From a bacterium (lineage in GTDB: Bacteria > Spirochaetota > Spirochaetia > JABEVK01), in assembly GCA_021782055.1 (NCBI GenBank), contig JAJXVP010000057.1, positions 1 through 13,901 of the forward strand: a DNA stretch of 13,901 bases, written 5' to 3'. Positions 1 to 7,417 of the stretch are shown here, piece by piece; the stretch's first letter is position 1, and each line of letters starts with the position of its first letter. The notes under the pieces are model-generated. The model ran no database searches, was not told where the DNA came from, and worked only from the letters and a program-made list of their open reading frames with translations. A program made the position numbers and the translations under genes.

Positions 1-62
1 GCCGTCTTTTTCATAGGAGGAATTTTATCAGATTAAATTTTGTGTGTAAATATGTTTCGGCA

Positions 63-376
63 TTATCCTGCAAACTTATAGAACCGTGGTGGATGAGCAT
101 GCCAGAAATCAATTCCATCCAAAAGCACCTGCAATTGCGCCAAAGTAATCTGCTTAACCTCACCTTCGTCTTTAGGCCAGGGAAATCGGTCTTCTTCGAG
201 ACGTTTCTGCCATAAACAAAAACCATTTCTCTCCCAATGCACCACCTTCAATTTTCTCCGGCACCGACTGGCAAATAAATATAAACTGCCGTCAAAAGGA
301 TCGGCTTTCAAACTTTCACGAATGATTGATACCAAACCATCTATCTGCTTGCGCATATCCGTTCTATCGTGGTATC
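63..376 (-). pseudogene. IS66-family tnpB, 5'-truncated by the IS3 element
   Basis: The last 104 codons of the long chimeric ORF match the IS66 accessory protein TnpB: TDMRKQIDGL, then DPFDGSLYLF, then a Trp-Glu-Arg-Asn-Gly-Phe segment and KRLEEDRFPWP, ending in LLDGIDFW. IS66 TnpB proteins are usually about 110-120 residues. Here roughly the first ten are missing and replaced by IS3 sequence, and the start codon is lost. The missing 5' part is not found on the other side of the IS3 element, so this is not a simple insertion. The IS66 transposase gene tnpC would be expected downstream on the minus strand. Bases 1-62 hold only a possible ATG at 11-13 and are too short to show it. Confidence 0.8.
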
Positions 377-1382
377 TGTCAATATAGATTTCACCAAGTA
401 AGAGTGTTCTTTGACATTTTTGTGAAGCCTTTTTGTTAAGGTAGGCGATAGGTTTTGAGGCAACTGTTTTTGGTCCATTTACGAAGCGTTCAGGATGGTT
501 TTGAGAAGCAATATTGAGGGTTTTCTGTCGCGCCTCGAGCATTTGCAAGTACTGGCCAAGATGCCTCTGCATGGGGGTCATATAGCTAATGCCAGAGTGG
601 CGATACTTGGTATTGTACCAGTCAATGAAATGCGCCAACCACTCTCTCGAAGCTTGTATTGTAGCGAAACATGGCGGGAAGGTGACATGGTACTTAACGG
701 TCCGAATAAATGATTCGATGTAAGGATTGTCGTCGCTGACTCGAGGCCGTGAATGCGTAAGCCCAACTTTAAGTTCAGTAAGAAAGGCTACCAGAGTGAC
801 CCCTCGCATGGGACCACCGTTGTCTGCATGAACGAACTGCGGTTGTACTCCCAGTTTCCCTATGGTTCGTTCAAAGAGCTTCTGGGCATGCTCAGGACTT
901 TCAGAGTCTTCTATCGTCCACCCAACGATAGCTCGCGAGAAGATATTAATAATCACGTAGGCGTAATAGAACATCCCTTTCACGTCAGTTTTAAGCCAAG
1001 TGATGTCCCAGCACCAAACCTGATTAGGACCGGTTGCTTTCAGTTCTGGAGGTATTCTACAAGCGCCTGGTTTGCGGCTTGCAGTACGAGAAATAACAGC
1101 CTTTTTGTCATTTAAGATCCGATAGAGTGTGCTCTCACTTCCATAATATTTGCCTTCCTCACAAAGAATTGCAACGATCTGAGCCGGTGTCATATCACGG
1201 AAGCGGGCAGCATTAGCCTCGTTGTAAAAGGCTTCCCGTTCAGCTTCAGATAGCTTGCGAGGAACTGCTTTGACGGCTCCTTTGCGCTTATCCTGTAGGT
1301 TTCCAGCTTTCCACCTCAGATAAGATCGAAAGGATATCTCTACAGTTTCGCAAGCCATCTTAACTCGCGCTCTCGCGACCAC
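63..1382 (-). CDS. IS3-family transposase OrfB fused in frame to IS66-type TnpB
   Basis: Residues 1-335 are an IS3-family DDE transposase (rve integrase core). The catalytic residues are D126 (in WCWDITWL), D187 (in HADNGG) and E223 (in NPYIESFIRTVKYH), giving exact D-60-D-35-E spacing, so the catalytic core looks intact. Residues 336-439 are a different family, IS66 TnpB, recognised from TDMRKQIDGL, DPFDGSLYLF and KRLEEDRFPWP. The switch falls at base 376/377, which is the outer end of the IS3 right inverted repeat. OrfB therefore runs through its own terminal repeat into the neighbouring element without a stop. The GTG at 1382 is probably not the natural start: the frame is open upstream to a stop at 1473-1475 and would be entered by -1 frameshifting from orfA. 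A native IS3 OrfB would end near residue 330; the TnpB tail is most likely accidental. Confidence 0.85.
   Translation of the reverse strand: MVARARVKMACETVEISFRSYLRWKAGNLQDKRKGAVKAVPRKLSEAEREAFYNEANAARFRDMTPAQIVAILCEEGKYYGSESTLYRILNDKKAVISRTASRKPGACRIPPELKATGPNQVWCWDITWLKTDVKGMFYYAYVIINIFSRAIVGWTIEDSESPEHAQKLFERTIGKLGVQPQFVHADNGGPMRGVTLVAFLTELKVGLTHSRPRVSDDNPYIESFIRTVKYHVTFPPCFATIQASREWLAHFIDWYNTKYRHSGISYMTPMQRHLGQYLQMLEARQKTLNIASQNHPERFVNGPKTVASKPIAYLNKKASQKCQRTLLLGEIYIDRYHDRTDMRKQIDGLVSIIRESLKADPFDGSLYLFASRCRRKLKVVHWERNGFCLWQKRLEEDRFPWPKDEGEVKQITLAQLQVLLDGIDFWHAHPPRFYKFAG
377..395 (+). repeat. IS3 terminal inverted repeat, orfB-side (IRR)
   Basis: Read inward this end is TGTCAATATAGATTTCACC. 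It matches the opposite end (minus strand from 1953, TGTCAACATAGAAGTCACC) at 16 of 19 positions. Its outer base is the exact point where OrfB similarity gives way to TnpB similarity. Confidence 0.85.
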
Positions 1383-1429
1383 GGCTTCATCTATAAGCTT
1401 AACTAACTCGCTTTTGACCGAAGGTGCTG

Positions 1430-1921
1430 TCAGTCCTCCTCGTCCAAGCCCAATAAGCGATCCGCTTTTTTTTTAAGTGTCAGAAGTGCTAAGGCCTCTG
1501 CCATCGCGGCTTTGCTTCGTGCCAGATCCTTCTCGAGGTCTTTGTTCTTTTTTTTGAGATCAGCGTTCTCTTGTTTCAAAACTTGTTGTTTGTCAGTCAC
1601 CAGGTCCTCCAACTCTTGTTCCCAAAGACTCAGATGTTCGGTGTGCATTCCATGTCGACGAAGCCAGTCACCTTTTTGTTCCTCAGTCAAGGTCCGGCTT
1701 TCTAGCAACAAATGCAACTTTTCTGAGGCCGGACGTCCCAGGGGAGTCGGTTCTGTTTCTTCTGAGTCCGACCCAATTTTACCATCCCTAAGCTTGGTAA
1801 GCCAACTCCTACTAGTGACAGGGTTCAAACCCATCTCCCTTGCCACGACATTGATATTCCGGTTCTCAGGTGGTAACACCTTCTTCAACACCGAATTTCG
1901 GAACCCTTCGCTGTAGCGCAT
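1430..1921 (-). CDS. IS3-family transposase OrfA (HTH, leucine-zipper protein)
   Basis: A 163-residue protein with a helix-turn-helix near residues 20-45 (VVAREMGLNPVTSRSWLTKL) and a long charged coiled coil over the last third (QENADLKKKNKDLEKDLARS). This is the usual layout of IS3 OrfA, which binds the element ends and multimerises through the zipper. I chose the ATG at 1921 because GGAGGTG lies five to seven bases upstream. A GTG two codons earlier (1927) falls inside that Shine-Dalgarno sequence and is unlikely to be used. The gene ends at a TGA at 1430-1432, inside the region where the orfB frame is already open. Confidence 0.85.
   Translation of the reverse strand: MRYSEGFRNSVLKKVLPPENRNINVVAREMGLNPVTSRSWLTKLRDGKIGSDSEETEPTPLGRPASEKLHLLLESRTLTEEQKGDWLRRHGMHTEHLSLWEQELEDLVTDKQQVLKQENADLKKKNKDLEKDLARSKAAMAEALALLTLKKKADRLLGLDEED
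1466..1474 (-). promoter_or_regulatory. A9 slippery run, probable programmed -1 frameshift site
   Basis: On the minus strand orfA reads CTT AAA AAA AAA GCG. The second and third AAA codons plus the preceding A form the A_AAA_AAA heptamer used by many IS3 elements. A -1 slip enters the orfB frame just after its in-frame TAA at 1473-1475. That frame then stays open through SLIGLGRGG and LVKLIDEAV into OrfB. The product would be an OrfAB fusion, the active transposase in this family. I did not identify a convincing downstream pseudoknot. Confidence 0.75.
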
Positions 1922-1934
1922 AATCACCTCCGCA

Positions 1935-1953
1935 GGTGACTTCTATGTTGACA
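1935..1953 (-). repeat. IS3 terminal inverted repeat, orfA-side (IRL)
   Basis: Read inward on the minus strand this end is TGTCAACATAGAAGTCACC, the partner of the repeat at 377-395. The orfA ribosome binding site follows immediately inside it, so any orfA promoter must overlap the repeat or lie outside the element. Confidence 0.85.
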
Positions 1954-2272
1954 GAGAGGGATGCGTTCATCGAATCGTGGCACAAGACCTTGAAATACAC
2001 CGTCGGCTACCCAGCCGCCTTCACCTCAATAACCCAAGCCCGTGCTTGGTTCGCCGACTTCGTCGATCGCTACAATGAACGCCATTTGCACTCCGGTCTC
2101 GACTACGTTACCCCCATGCAGGCACACACAGGGGGAATCCTTACAAATCTACCAACGAAGAAACGAAACCCTAAGACCAGCCCGCGAAGCCAATCCCGGC
2201 CGATGGAAAACCGACCGAATCCGAAGTGCCACCAAGCAACTGTTCATTCTTATTGTCGCCGATTCCCAGTAG
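1954..2272 (+). pseudogene. IS3-family orfB remnant, 5'-truncated and frameshifted
   Basis: Immediately outside the IS3 element and on the other strand, the sequence encodes DAFIESWHKTLKYTVGYP and then FVDRYNERHLHSGLDYVTPM. This is the C-terminal part of an IS3 OrfB including the catalytic Glu (in FIES), and it differs from the neighbouring element. After QAHTG the reading frame breaks at a run of five G (2131-2135). Removing one G restores GESLQIYQRRNETLRP and REANPGRWKT to a TGA at 2270-2272. Both other catalytic Asp residues and the whole N-terminus are missing, so the fragment is dead. Confidence 0.8.
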
Positions 2273-2319
2273 CTTCTTGATTATTGAAAGCCTGCGAAAA
2301 CTGTTTTGACATATTCTGG

Positions 2320-2640
2320 GGGTATCAGGAGCATGAGAGAGCTTATCGAAACAATCCTTTGACTGAAGAACAGAAGGCAGGGAATAAGGAAAACCCACGA
2401 ATTCGTTCGCGAGTAGAACACGTTTTTGCATTTATGGAGAACTCGATGAAACGGATGTATTTGAGGAAAATAGAACAAAGCCGGACGGAATTCAGTGTTG
2501 GTTTAATGAAATTGGTGTACAATTTCTTTCGCTTCGAAAACCTGCAAAGGGCGCAGTCTATCCTCTGGGATAGAGGGGACTACAAAAAGTTGGTAAATGG
2601 GCGGAGAATGCCAATTCTGGCGTTCATAAGTGCGAATTAA
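2320..2640 (+). pseudogene. IS5-family transposase, 3' remnant
   Basis: The frame carries ERAYRNNPLTEEQK, then RIRSRVEHVFAFMENSMKR, then a conserved GLMKLVYNFFRFENL segment. This is the C-terminal signature of IS5-family DDE transposases (R-x-R-V-E-H-x-F followed by the aliphatic NxxR-type end). The N-terminal two thirds, including both catalytic Asp, are absent. The reading frame is open from 2284, but bases 2284-2320 do not look like transposase. After FRFENL about 30 residues of uncertain origin follow before the TAA at 2638-2640. It is one of three IS types piled up left of the polysaccharide genes. Confidence 0.75.
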
Positions 2641-2753
2641 TGGAGATTTTTCATTTTTTTTAAATTCAAAACTCTGGCCGTAAAATAGTTTCTTTTTAGA
2701 GGTTCCCATTACTAAGGGGCTTTTATGTTTTATCATGATATCAGGGATAGTAT
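2641..2753. other. AT-rich intergenic leader before the polysaccharide genes
   Basis: This 113-base stretch separates the IS remnants from the first polysaccharide gene and must hold its promoter if there is one locally. It is T-rich, with TAAAAT at 2681-2686 and TATCAT at 2731-2736 as possible -10 boxes, but neither has a good -35 at 16-18 bases. The perfect palindrome TATCATGATA (2731-2740) overlaps TGATATCA (2736-2743). AGGGAT (2743-2748) would serve as ribosome binding site for the ATG at 2754. I see no JUMPstart/ops element. Confidence 0.4.
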
Positions 2754-3830
2754 ATGAATATTTTTCCTTTTGTATTTTTTTCATTTTTTGTTAATATAAT
2801 ATTTACACCTATTATTCTGCGCATGTCAAAACGCAGGGGTTGGCTCGACCAGCCAAATCATAGAACAGTTCATAAAGACCCCGTTCCTCGCTTAGGAGGG
2901 GTAGGGATATTTGCATCTTTTTTTATTGCTGTTTTGCTTGCGTTACTTTTGGATACGTTTAAACTTGCAAAATGGCCTGAAAGTACCTGGAATTGGCAAT
3001 TCTTTTTGCTGATTGTCGGAGCTGGCTCAACTCACGTCCTAGGTGTTTTGGATGATTTTGTAGAATTTCGTGCTGTTTACAAGTTCTTACTTCAATTGTT
3101 TGGAGCTGTGCTTGCGATTGGCGCAGGATTAGTCGTGCCCGGTATTAGTCTGCCGTTTAAAGGCTGGACACTCGATTTCGGTCCTTTGGCACCGTTGATT
3201 ACCTTAGTTTGGATAGTTGGGGTTACGAATGCAGTTAACCTGATAGACGGTATGGACGGTTTGGCAGGTGGTTTTTCGGTAATTGCGCTCTCTTCGTTGG
3301 GCGTTTACGGGCTTTTGGTTGGTTTGCCAATGGTGAGTTTACTTGCCTTTGCCGTTGTAGCCGCGGTTCTAGCTTTTCTTGTCTTTAACTTCCCGCCAGC
3401 CAAAATCTTTATGGGTGATTCAGGAAGTTTGTTTTTGGGGTATATGTTGGCGACTCTGCCTTTGATCGGCGGGTCAAAATCGTTGTTTTCAGTCCTGTGG
3501 ATTCTTCCCATTGTCATTGTTTTGTTTCCCTTGTCCGATACGTTAGCGGCTATCATACGTCGTCTTCGGGATGGACGAGCAATTTGGAGTCCTGACCGCT
3601 TTCACACCCACCATAAGTTGCTTGATTTGGGTTTGTCCCCAAAGCAGATTTTGCCTTGGATCTATGGGACCACCTTGTTGACTGCGGTACCTGTTGTTTT
3701 AGCGGGTTTCCCCTTAGGTCATTCACAGGTTATCTCTCTTTGGATCGCCTCTTTGAGCGTGGGCTTAATTGTTTTAGTACTGTTTTCAACATTACATTTT
3801 GTGTATTATGCTAAACATAAAAAAGGATAA
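2754..3830 (+). CDS. WecA/TagO-like polyprenyl-phosphate sugar-1-phosphate transferase
   Basis: A 358-residue, highly hydrophobic membrane protein of glycosyltransferase family 4 (MraY/WecA/TagO). Such enzymes transfer a HexNAc-1-phosphate (GlcNAc for WecA/TagO) from a UDP-sugar to undecaprenyl phosphate on the cytoplasmic face of the inner membrane, starting a lipid-linked glycan. Motifs in order: RTVHKDPVPRLGG (38-49), the Asp pair in GVLDDF (100-101), NLIDGMDGLAGG (162-173), MGDSGS (220-225) and DRFHTHHKLL (281-290), the His motif that separates WecA-type from MraY. About ten or eleven membrane segments are expected. The ATG at 2754 is preceded by AGGGAT. The gene ends one base before the ATG of the export gene, so the two are probably co-transcribed. 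The exact sugar cannot be told from sequence. The gene is visibly more AT-rich than the rml genes. Confidence 0.9.
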   Translation: MNIFPFVFFSFFVNIIFTPIILRMSKRRGWLDQPNHRTVHKDPVPRLGGVGIFASFFIAVLLALLLDTFKLAKWPESTWNWQFFLLIVGAGSTHVLGVLDDFVEFRAVYKFLLQLFGAVLAIGAGLVVPGISLPFKGWTLDFGPLAPLITLVWIVGVTNAVNLIDGMDGLAGGFSVIALSSLGVYGLLVGLPMVSLLAFAVVAAVLAFLVFNFPPAKIFMGDSGSLFLGYMLATLPLIGGSKSLFSVLWILPIVIVLFPLSDTLAAIIRRLRDGRAIWSPDRFHTHHKLLDLGLSPKQILPWIYGTTLLTAVPVVLAGFPLGHSQVISLWIASLSVGLIVLVLFSTLHFVYYAKHKKG

Positions 3831-3831
3831 T

Positions 3832-6267
3832 ATGAAGTATTTTGTTGCTATTTTCTTTTTGGTCTTTGGTACCTTTTTACAAGCGCAAGACTTTTCGGGC
3901 TCCACAAACTATGGCTCGACCAGTAACCTCTCGAGCGACCAACAACTCGCGTTAAAATCTCTCGCCAGTCAAAACGCTCAAGCCTCCGCTCAGCCCACCC
4001 CAACGCCAACTCCACAGCCGACACCTGGTCCAAGTTTGCAGCCGCTCCCAGAAAAGTTGTCACCAGTAGAAAAGCTGTACGAACATATTTATAGCGAAAA
4101 TAAAGATACTGCTCCTTTGCGTCAGTATGGGTACGATATAACCAAACCTTTTCATGTCCCCTTAGCTGGCAATGTTTTACCAAGTTATGTGCTTGGTCCC
4201 GGGGATGAGTTAACGTTGTATGTTTGGGGTGACCCTGTCGACCTGGGTGCCATACCCCCGTTAAGCCATTTAGTGGTGAGTAAATCTGGTGGTGTATTTT
4301 ACGCGCCTGTAGGGCTTTTGCCGGCTTCAGGTTTAACTTTAGGCGAATTGCAGAAAACTCTAAAGCAAGAAATGGCTCGTAAGTTTAAGCATTTTGATTT
4401 GACCGTGACAGTGAGTCAAATTCGTCAGTTTTCAGTGCTGGTCACCGGGTTTGTTCAACACCCAGGGTTGATTCCCATCACGTCGGGTTACGATCTGCTG
4501 TCAGTCCTGCAGGCAGCGGGCGGCGTCAGCAAAAATGGTAGTTTGCGCTCGATCGTGTGGACTTCTGCTGACGGGCAGACTCATACGATTGACTTATACA
4601 AATTGCTCATGTACGGAAAACCCCTCAAAATTAGCTTCAATGAAGGGGATTCTCTGTATGTACCCCCTTTAGGAACAACCGTTGCCGTGGCGGGGGCCGT
4701 TCTCCGTCCGGCTATCTATGAAGCCTTACCCGACGAAACTTTAAAAGACTTTTTGTCTATGGCTGGTGGGCCAGCGCTGAATAGCGCCGATGGGCAATAT
4801 AGGGTAACCACGCTCAAAAACGGGGTGGCTTCGGTTTCTGAGGGTTCAGTCTCGGGGGCGTCGTTTTCTAGTCAGGCAATCGAGGCACCTACGTTGCTGG
4901 AATTGTACCCTGGAAGTTTAAAAATTGATAACGGCGTTTATGCCGAAGGTCCCCTCTACAACCCTGGTTGGTTCCTATTATCGGGTTCAGCCCAACTTTC
5001 TTCGGTGTTAAAAAAAATCGACTTTGAGCCTACGACCGATATGAGCCGCGCTGTCGTGCTGCGTACGGCGCCCGAAACCAACACAGTATCTGCCCTAAGG
5101 TTTGATCCCATCTCAGTCCTTAGTGGCAAAACCAATTTAGCCCTTCAACCACGGGATAAATTGGTGTTCTTTCAAAACCAAACGAAGTTAGACGTTGTGG
5201 TCTTTGGGGCGGTACAAACGGCCGCTGTCATCCCCTGGCGCTCGAAGCTGGAACTCAGTGATGCCTTAGCAGGCGTGACGCTTCAGGGTGACCCCCGAAA
5301 CCTGATGGTGCGTGTCTTTCAGAATCAGGTGCCAACTAAAGAAAGCGAACAAAAAGCAACAACAATAAAAGATGTGTTTCTGAGGGATTATCTCACTTCA
5401 CCTGACCCTACACCGTTCTACTTAGAACCAGGGGCCCGTGTTGAGGTGTTGACCGTACCTACGTCTATTCCCACCGAAACTGTCATTCTGAATGGAGCTG
5501 TCGTTCGTCCTGGTACCTTTGCTTTACACTCGGACATGAAATTGTCACAACTGATCGCGGAAGCCGGTGGTGTGACCAAGAACGCCTTCCTGACGGGTAT
5601 TGTTATTAGCCGTAAATCCATTGTTTCGGGGCAAAAAGCCGAGGTAAATAAGGTCACTTTGGCAATGACCCTGCAAATCAATGACCTAGAGGCCCAGTTA
5701 GCTGGGACAACTGACCCTTTATCGAGGGCTACTCTGTTGGCAAAAATCTCGGCTCAAAAGTCGGCGCTTTCGGTATTGCAAGCCGATATGACCAACTCGT
5801 TGGGTCGGTTAAACATACAAATGCCGTCTGACTATGCGGCCCTTAAAGGTTCACAGGCAGATCTCACCCTACAAAGTGGTGACCGCATTTACATTCCCGA
5901 AGTACCTAGCTATGTGTTGGTGGTGGGGGCTGTCTATAATCAATCGGCACAAGCGTATACCCCTGGTGAAACTGTCGGCGATGTACTTTCTCGTTCAGGA
6001 GGTGTTAGCCCCGCGGGTGATGCCGGTAAAGTCTACGTCGTCAGGGCCAATGGTCTGGTGGAAAGTTCTGACAGCTACCAAGGCTTCTTCTACAATACCT
6101 TTAATCAGGTCAAACTGGGGCCTGGTGACGCGGTGGTGGTACCCACCCGTGACCCCAACTCGGTTGATGCCTGGGCCGTGTTTAAAGATTCTCTCAACGT
6201 GTTAGGCAACCTGGTGGGTATTACAGCGAACTCTTTAGCTATCTTAAGAACCTTAGGTGTAATATGA
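3832..6267 (+). CDS. Large multi-SLBB polysaccharide export (OPX/Wza-family) protein
   Basis: An 811-residue secreted protein. It has a type I signal peptide (about 1-18, [11 protein letters not shown]), a Pro/Thr linker ([14 protein letters not shown], 54-67), and a polysaccharide export domain starting at [15 protein letters not shown] (119-133). SLBB-type beta-grasp units follow, with recognisable starts at [11 protein letters not shown] (202), [10 protein letters not shown] (284), VVVFGAV (455), [11 protein letters not shown] (551) and VLVVGAV (695), plus a weaker one near 380. A helical insert lies at about 610-660 and a hydrophobic helix ends the protein ([19 protein letters not shown]). 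Wza itself is under 400 residues with two SLBB units, and it is a lipoprotein; this protein has no lipobox Cys. I chose ATG 3832 because it begins the signal peptide and follows AAGGAT; a TTG at 3799 would add 11 charged residues. Its last bases overlap rmlA (ATGA). Confidence 0.88.
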   Translation: MKYFVAIFFLVFGTFLQAQDFSGSTNYGSTSNLSSDQQLALKSLASQNAQASAQPTPTPTPQPTPGPSLQPLPEKLSPVEKLYEHIYSENKDTAPLRQYGYDITKPFHVPLAGNVLPSYVLGPGDELTLYVWGDPVDLGAIPPLSHLVVSKSGGVFYAPVGLLPASGLTLGELQKTLKQEMARKFKHFDLTVTVSQIRQFSVLVTGFVQHPGLIPITSGYDLLSVLQAAGGVSKNGSLRSIVWTSADGQTHTIDLYKLLMYGKPLKISFNEGDSLYVPPLGTTVAVAGAVLRPAIYEALPDETLKDFLSMAGGPALNSADGQYRVTTLKNGVASVSEGSVSGASFSSQAIEAPTLLELYPGSLKIDNGVYAEGPLYNPGWFLLSGSAQLSSVLKKIDFEPTTDMSRAVVLRTAPETNTVSALRFDPISVLSGKTNLALQPRDKLVFFQNQTKLDVVVFGAVQTAAVIPWRSKLELSDALAGVTLQGDPRNLMVRVFQNQVPTKESEQKATTIKDVFLRDYLTSPDPTPFYLEPGARVEVLTVPTSIPTETVILNGAVVRPGTFALHSDMKLSQLIAEAGGVTKNAFLTGIVISRKSIVSGQKAEVNKVTLAMTLQINDLEAQLAGTTDPLSRATLLAKISAQKSALSVLQADMTNSLGRLNIQMPSDYAALKGSQADLTLQSGDRIYIPEVPSYVLVVGAVYNQSAQAYTPGETVGDVLSRSGGVSPAGDAGKVYVVRANGLVESSDSYQGFFYNTFNQVKLGPGDAVVVPTRDPNSVDAWAVFKDSLNVLGNLVGITANSLAILRTLGVI

Positions 6268-7133
6268 AAGGCATCATCTTAGCCGGGGTTAGCGGTACAC
6301 GCTTGTACCCGGCCACCCGAGTGGTTTGTAAACAGCTCTTGCCGGTCTACGACAAACCCATGATCTATTACTCGTTGTCCACCCTCATGTTGGCCGGAAT
6401 TAAAGAGATTCTTATCATCTCGACCCCTGCCGATACGCCCAGATTTCAAGACTTATTAGGTGATGGTGATGACTTGGGGCTGAAATTAACCTACAAGGTA
6501 CAAGAAGTTCCCAACGGTCTGGCCCAAGCCTTTGTGCTGGGGCGCGAGTTTGTGGGTGAAGCTTCTGTCTGCTTGGTTTTAGGCGACAACATCTTTTATG
6601 GACCGAACTTGACCGGTATGCTCCAGCAAGCGGCTCAACGTCAGTCAGGCGCTACGGTCTTTGGGTACTATGTCAGCGACCCTGAACGGTGCGGTGTCGT
6701 CGACTTTGATAGCTCGGGCAAGGCCCTGTCCCTTGAAGAAAAGCCTACTCAGCCTAAATCGAACTATGCCGTGGTCGGCTTATACTTCTACGACAACCAA
6801 GTTCTCGACATCGCGGCCAACCTTAAACCGTCCGCTCGTGGCGAATACGAAATCACCGATGTGAACCGCGAATACTTGCGCCGGGGGCAGTTGAATGTCG
6901 AGTTGATGAGCCGGGGCTATGCTTGGCTCGATACGGGCACCCATGACAGCTTGGTCGATGCTACCAACTTCGTTAAAGCGATCGAAGACCGCCAAGGTCT
7001 AAAAATCGCCTGTCTCGAAGAGGTCGCCTTTCGTATGGGCTACATTTCTAAAGACCAACTGCGTGTACTGTACGAACGCCAAGCCAAATCGTCGTATGGA
7101 GCCTACCTCAAGCGGTTACTTTTAGAAATTTAA
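6264..7133 (+). CDS. rmlA: Glucose-1-phosphate thymidylyltransferase RmlA
   Basis: First step of dTDP-L-rhamnose synthesis in the cytoplasm: glucose-1-phosphate plus dTTP gives dTDP-glucose and pyrophosphate. The 289 residues match the short RmlA type throughout: [14 protein letters not shown] (23-36), [16 protein letters not shown] (53-68), the metal-binding Asp in LGDNIFYG (D108), [20 protein letters not shown] (158-177), [12 protein letters not shown] (188-199) and AWLDTGTH (D223). The nucleotide-binding loop is odd: it reads [10 protein letters not shown] where the family has AGGSGTRLYP (V9 for Gly). Other changes from the usual sequence are C22 (usual Ser in AVSKQLLP) and C143 (usual Tyr in PERYGVV). 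The start overlaps the export-gene stop by ATGA, which suggests translational coupling. Family assignment is certain; full activity is not. Confidence 0.95.
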   Translation: MKGIILAGVSGTRLYPATRVVCKQLLPVYDKPMIYYSLSTLMLAGIKEILIISTPADTPRFQDLLGDGDDLGLKLTYKVQEVPNGLAQAFVLGREFVGEASVCLVLGDNIFYGPNLTGMLQQAAQRQSGATVFGYYVSDPERCGVVDFDSSGKALSLEEKPTQPKSNYAVVGLYFYDNQVLDIAANLKPSARGEYEITDVNREYLRRGQLNVELMSRGYAWLDTGTHDSLVDATNFVKAIEDRQGLKIACLEEVAFRMGYISKDQLRVLYERQAKSSYGAYLKRLLLEI

Positions 7134-7153
7134 AGACAAAGAATGGAGGGCCT

Positions 7154-7417
7154 ATGCCAACCATAGCGCTTTTTTGGGGTATTAGAATTCTAATGTATTG
7201 GAATGATCATGAACCACCACATTTTCATGTCGAATACCAAGAACAAAAAGCGGTTTTGGGGGTGGACCCTCTGGTTGTCCAAAAAGGTACCCTTCCTAAT
7301 AGGGTTTTACGCCTAGTTTTGGCCTGGGCGGAGTTGCACAAAGACGAGCTTCTTCAAGACTGGGAATTAGCCCGAGATGGAAAACCCTTGCAACTGATAG
7401 AGGGGTTAAAATCGTGA
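7154..7417 (+). CDS. DUF4160 protein, probable toxin-antitoxin-like partner
   Basis: An 87-residue protein of the DUF4160 family: MPTIALFWGIRILMYW, then NDHEPPHFHVEYQ with its conserved His/Pro cluster, then the C-terminal LAWAELHKDELLQDWELA. The function is not established. In many genomes it is found next to a DUF2442 gene, as here, and the pair is often treated as a candidate toxin-antitoxin module. GGAGG lies five bases before the ATG. The gene starts only 20 bases after rmlA, so it is likely transcribed with it. Its TGA overlaps the GTG of the next gene (GTGA), which indicates tight coupling of the two products. Confidence 0.85.
   Translation: MPTIALFWGIRILMYWNDHEPPHFHVEYQEQKAVLGVDPLVVQKGTLPNRVLRLVLAWAELHKDELLQDWELARDGKPLQLIEGLKS

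Larger units (their letters stand above)
377..1953 (-). mobile_element. IS3-family insertion sequence, structurally complete, 1577 bp
   Basis: The element is bounded by terminal inverted repeats starting TGTCAA at both ends, in the TG...CA form typical of IS3. It contains orfA and orfB in overlapping frames on the minus strand, a run of nine A residues at the frame overlap, and an intact DDE triad. No direct repeat flanks it: the three bases before are ATC and the three after are GAG. The left flank is an IS66 tnpB and the right flank is an unrelated IS3 orfB remnant in the opposite orientation. The element looks able to make transposase, but its surroundings were rearranged after, or during, its arrival. 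Confidence 0.85.

Noticed and set aside
753..1115. 120-residue plus-strand ORF
   Set aside because: It lies wholly inside the minus-strand transposase OrfB, which has clear family motifs; the plus-strand protein has no recognisable features.
1512..1916. 134-residue plus-strand ORF opposite orfA
   Set aside because: It is Ser/Leu/Arg-rich and is the mirror of the coiled-coil orfA; no ribosome binding site or family match.
2665..2686. TTCAAA...TAAAAT as a promoter for the polysaccharide genes
   Set aside because: The spacing is only 10 bases, too short for a sigma-70 promoter.
3799..3831. TTG start 11 codons upstream for the export protein
   Set aside because: It would put a charged stretch before the signal peptide and overlap the preceding gene; ATG 3832 has a ribosome binding site and begins the signal peptide.
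4012..4032. Pro/Thr repeat in the export gene as a phase-variable tract
   Set aside because: The underlying codons vary and there is no perfect short tandem DNA repeat, so slippage is not suggested.
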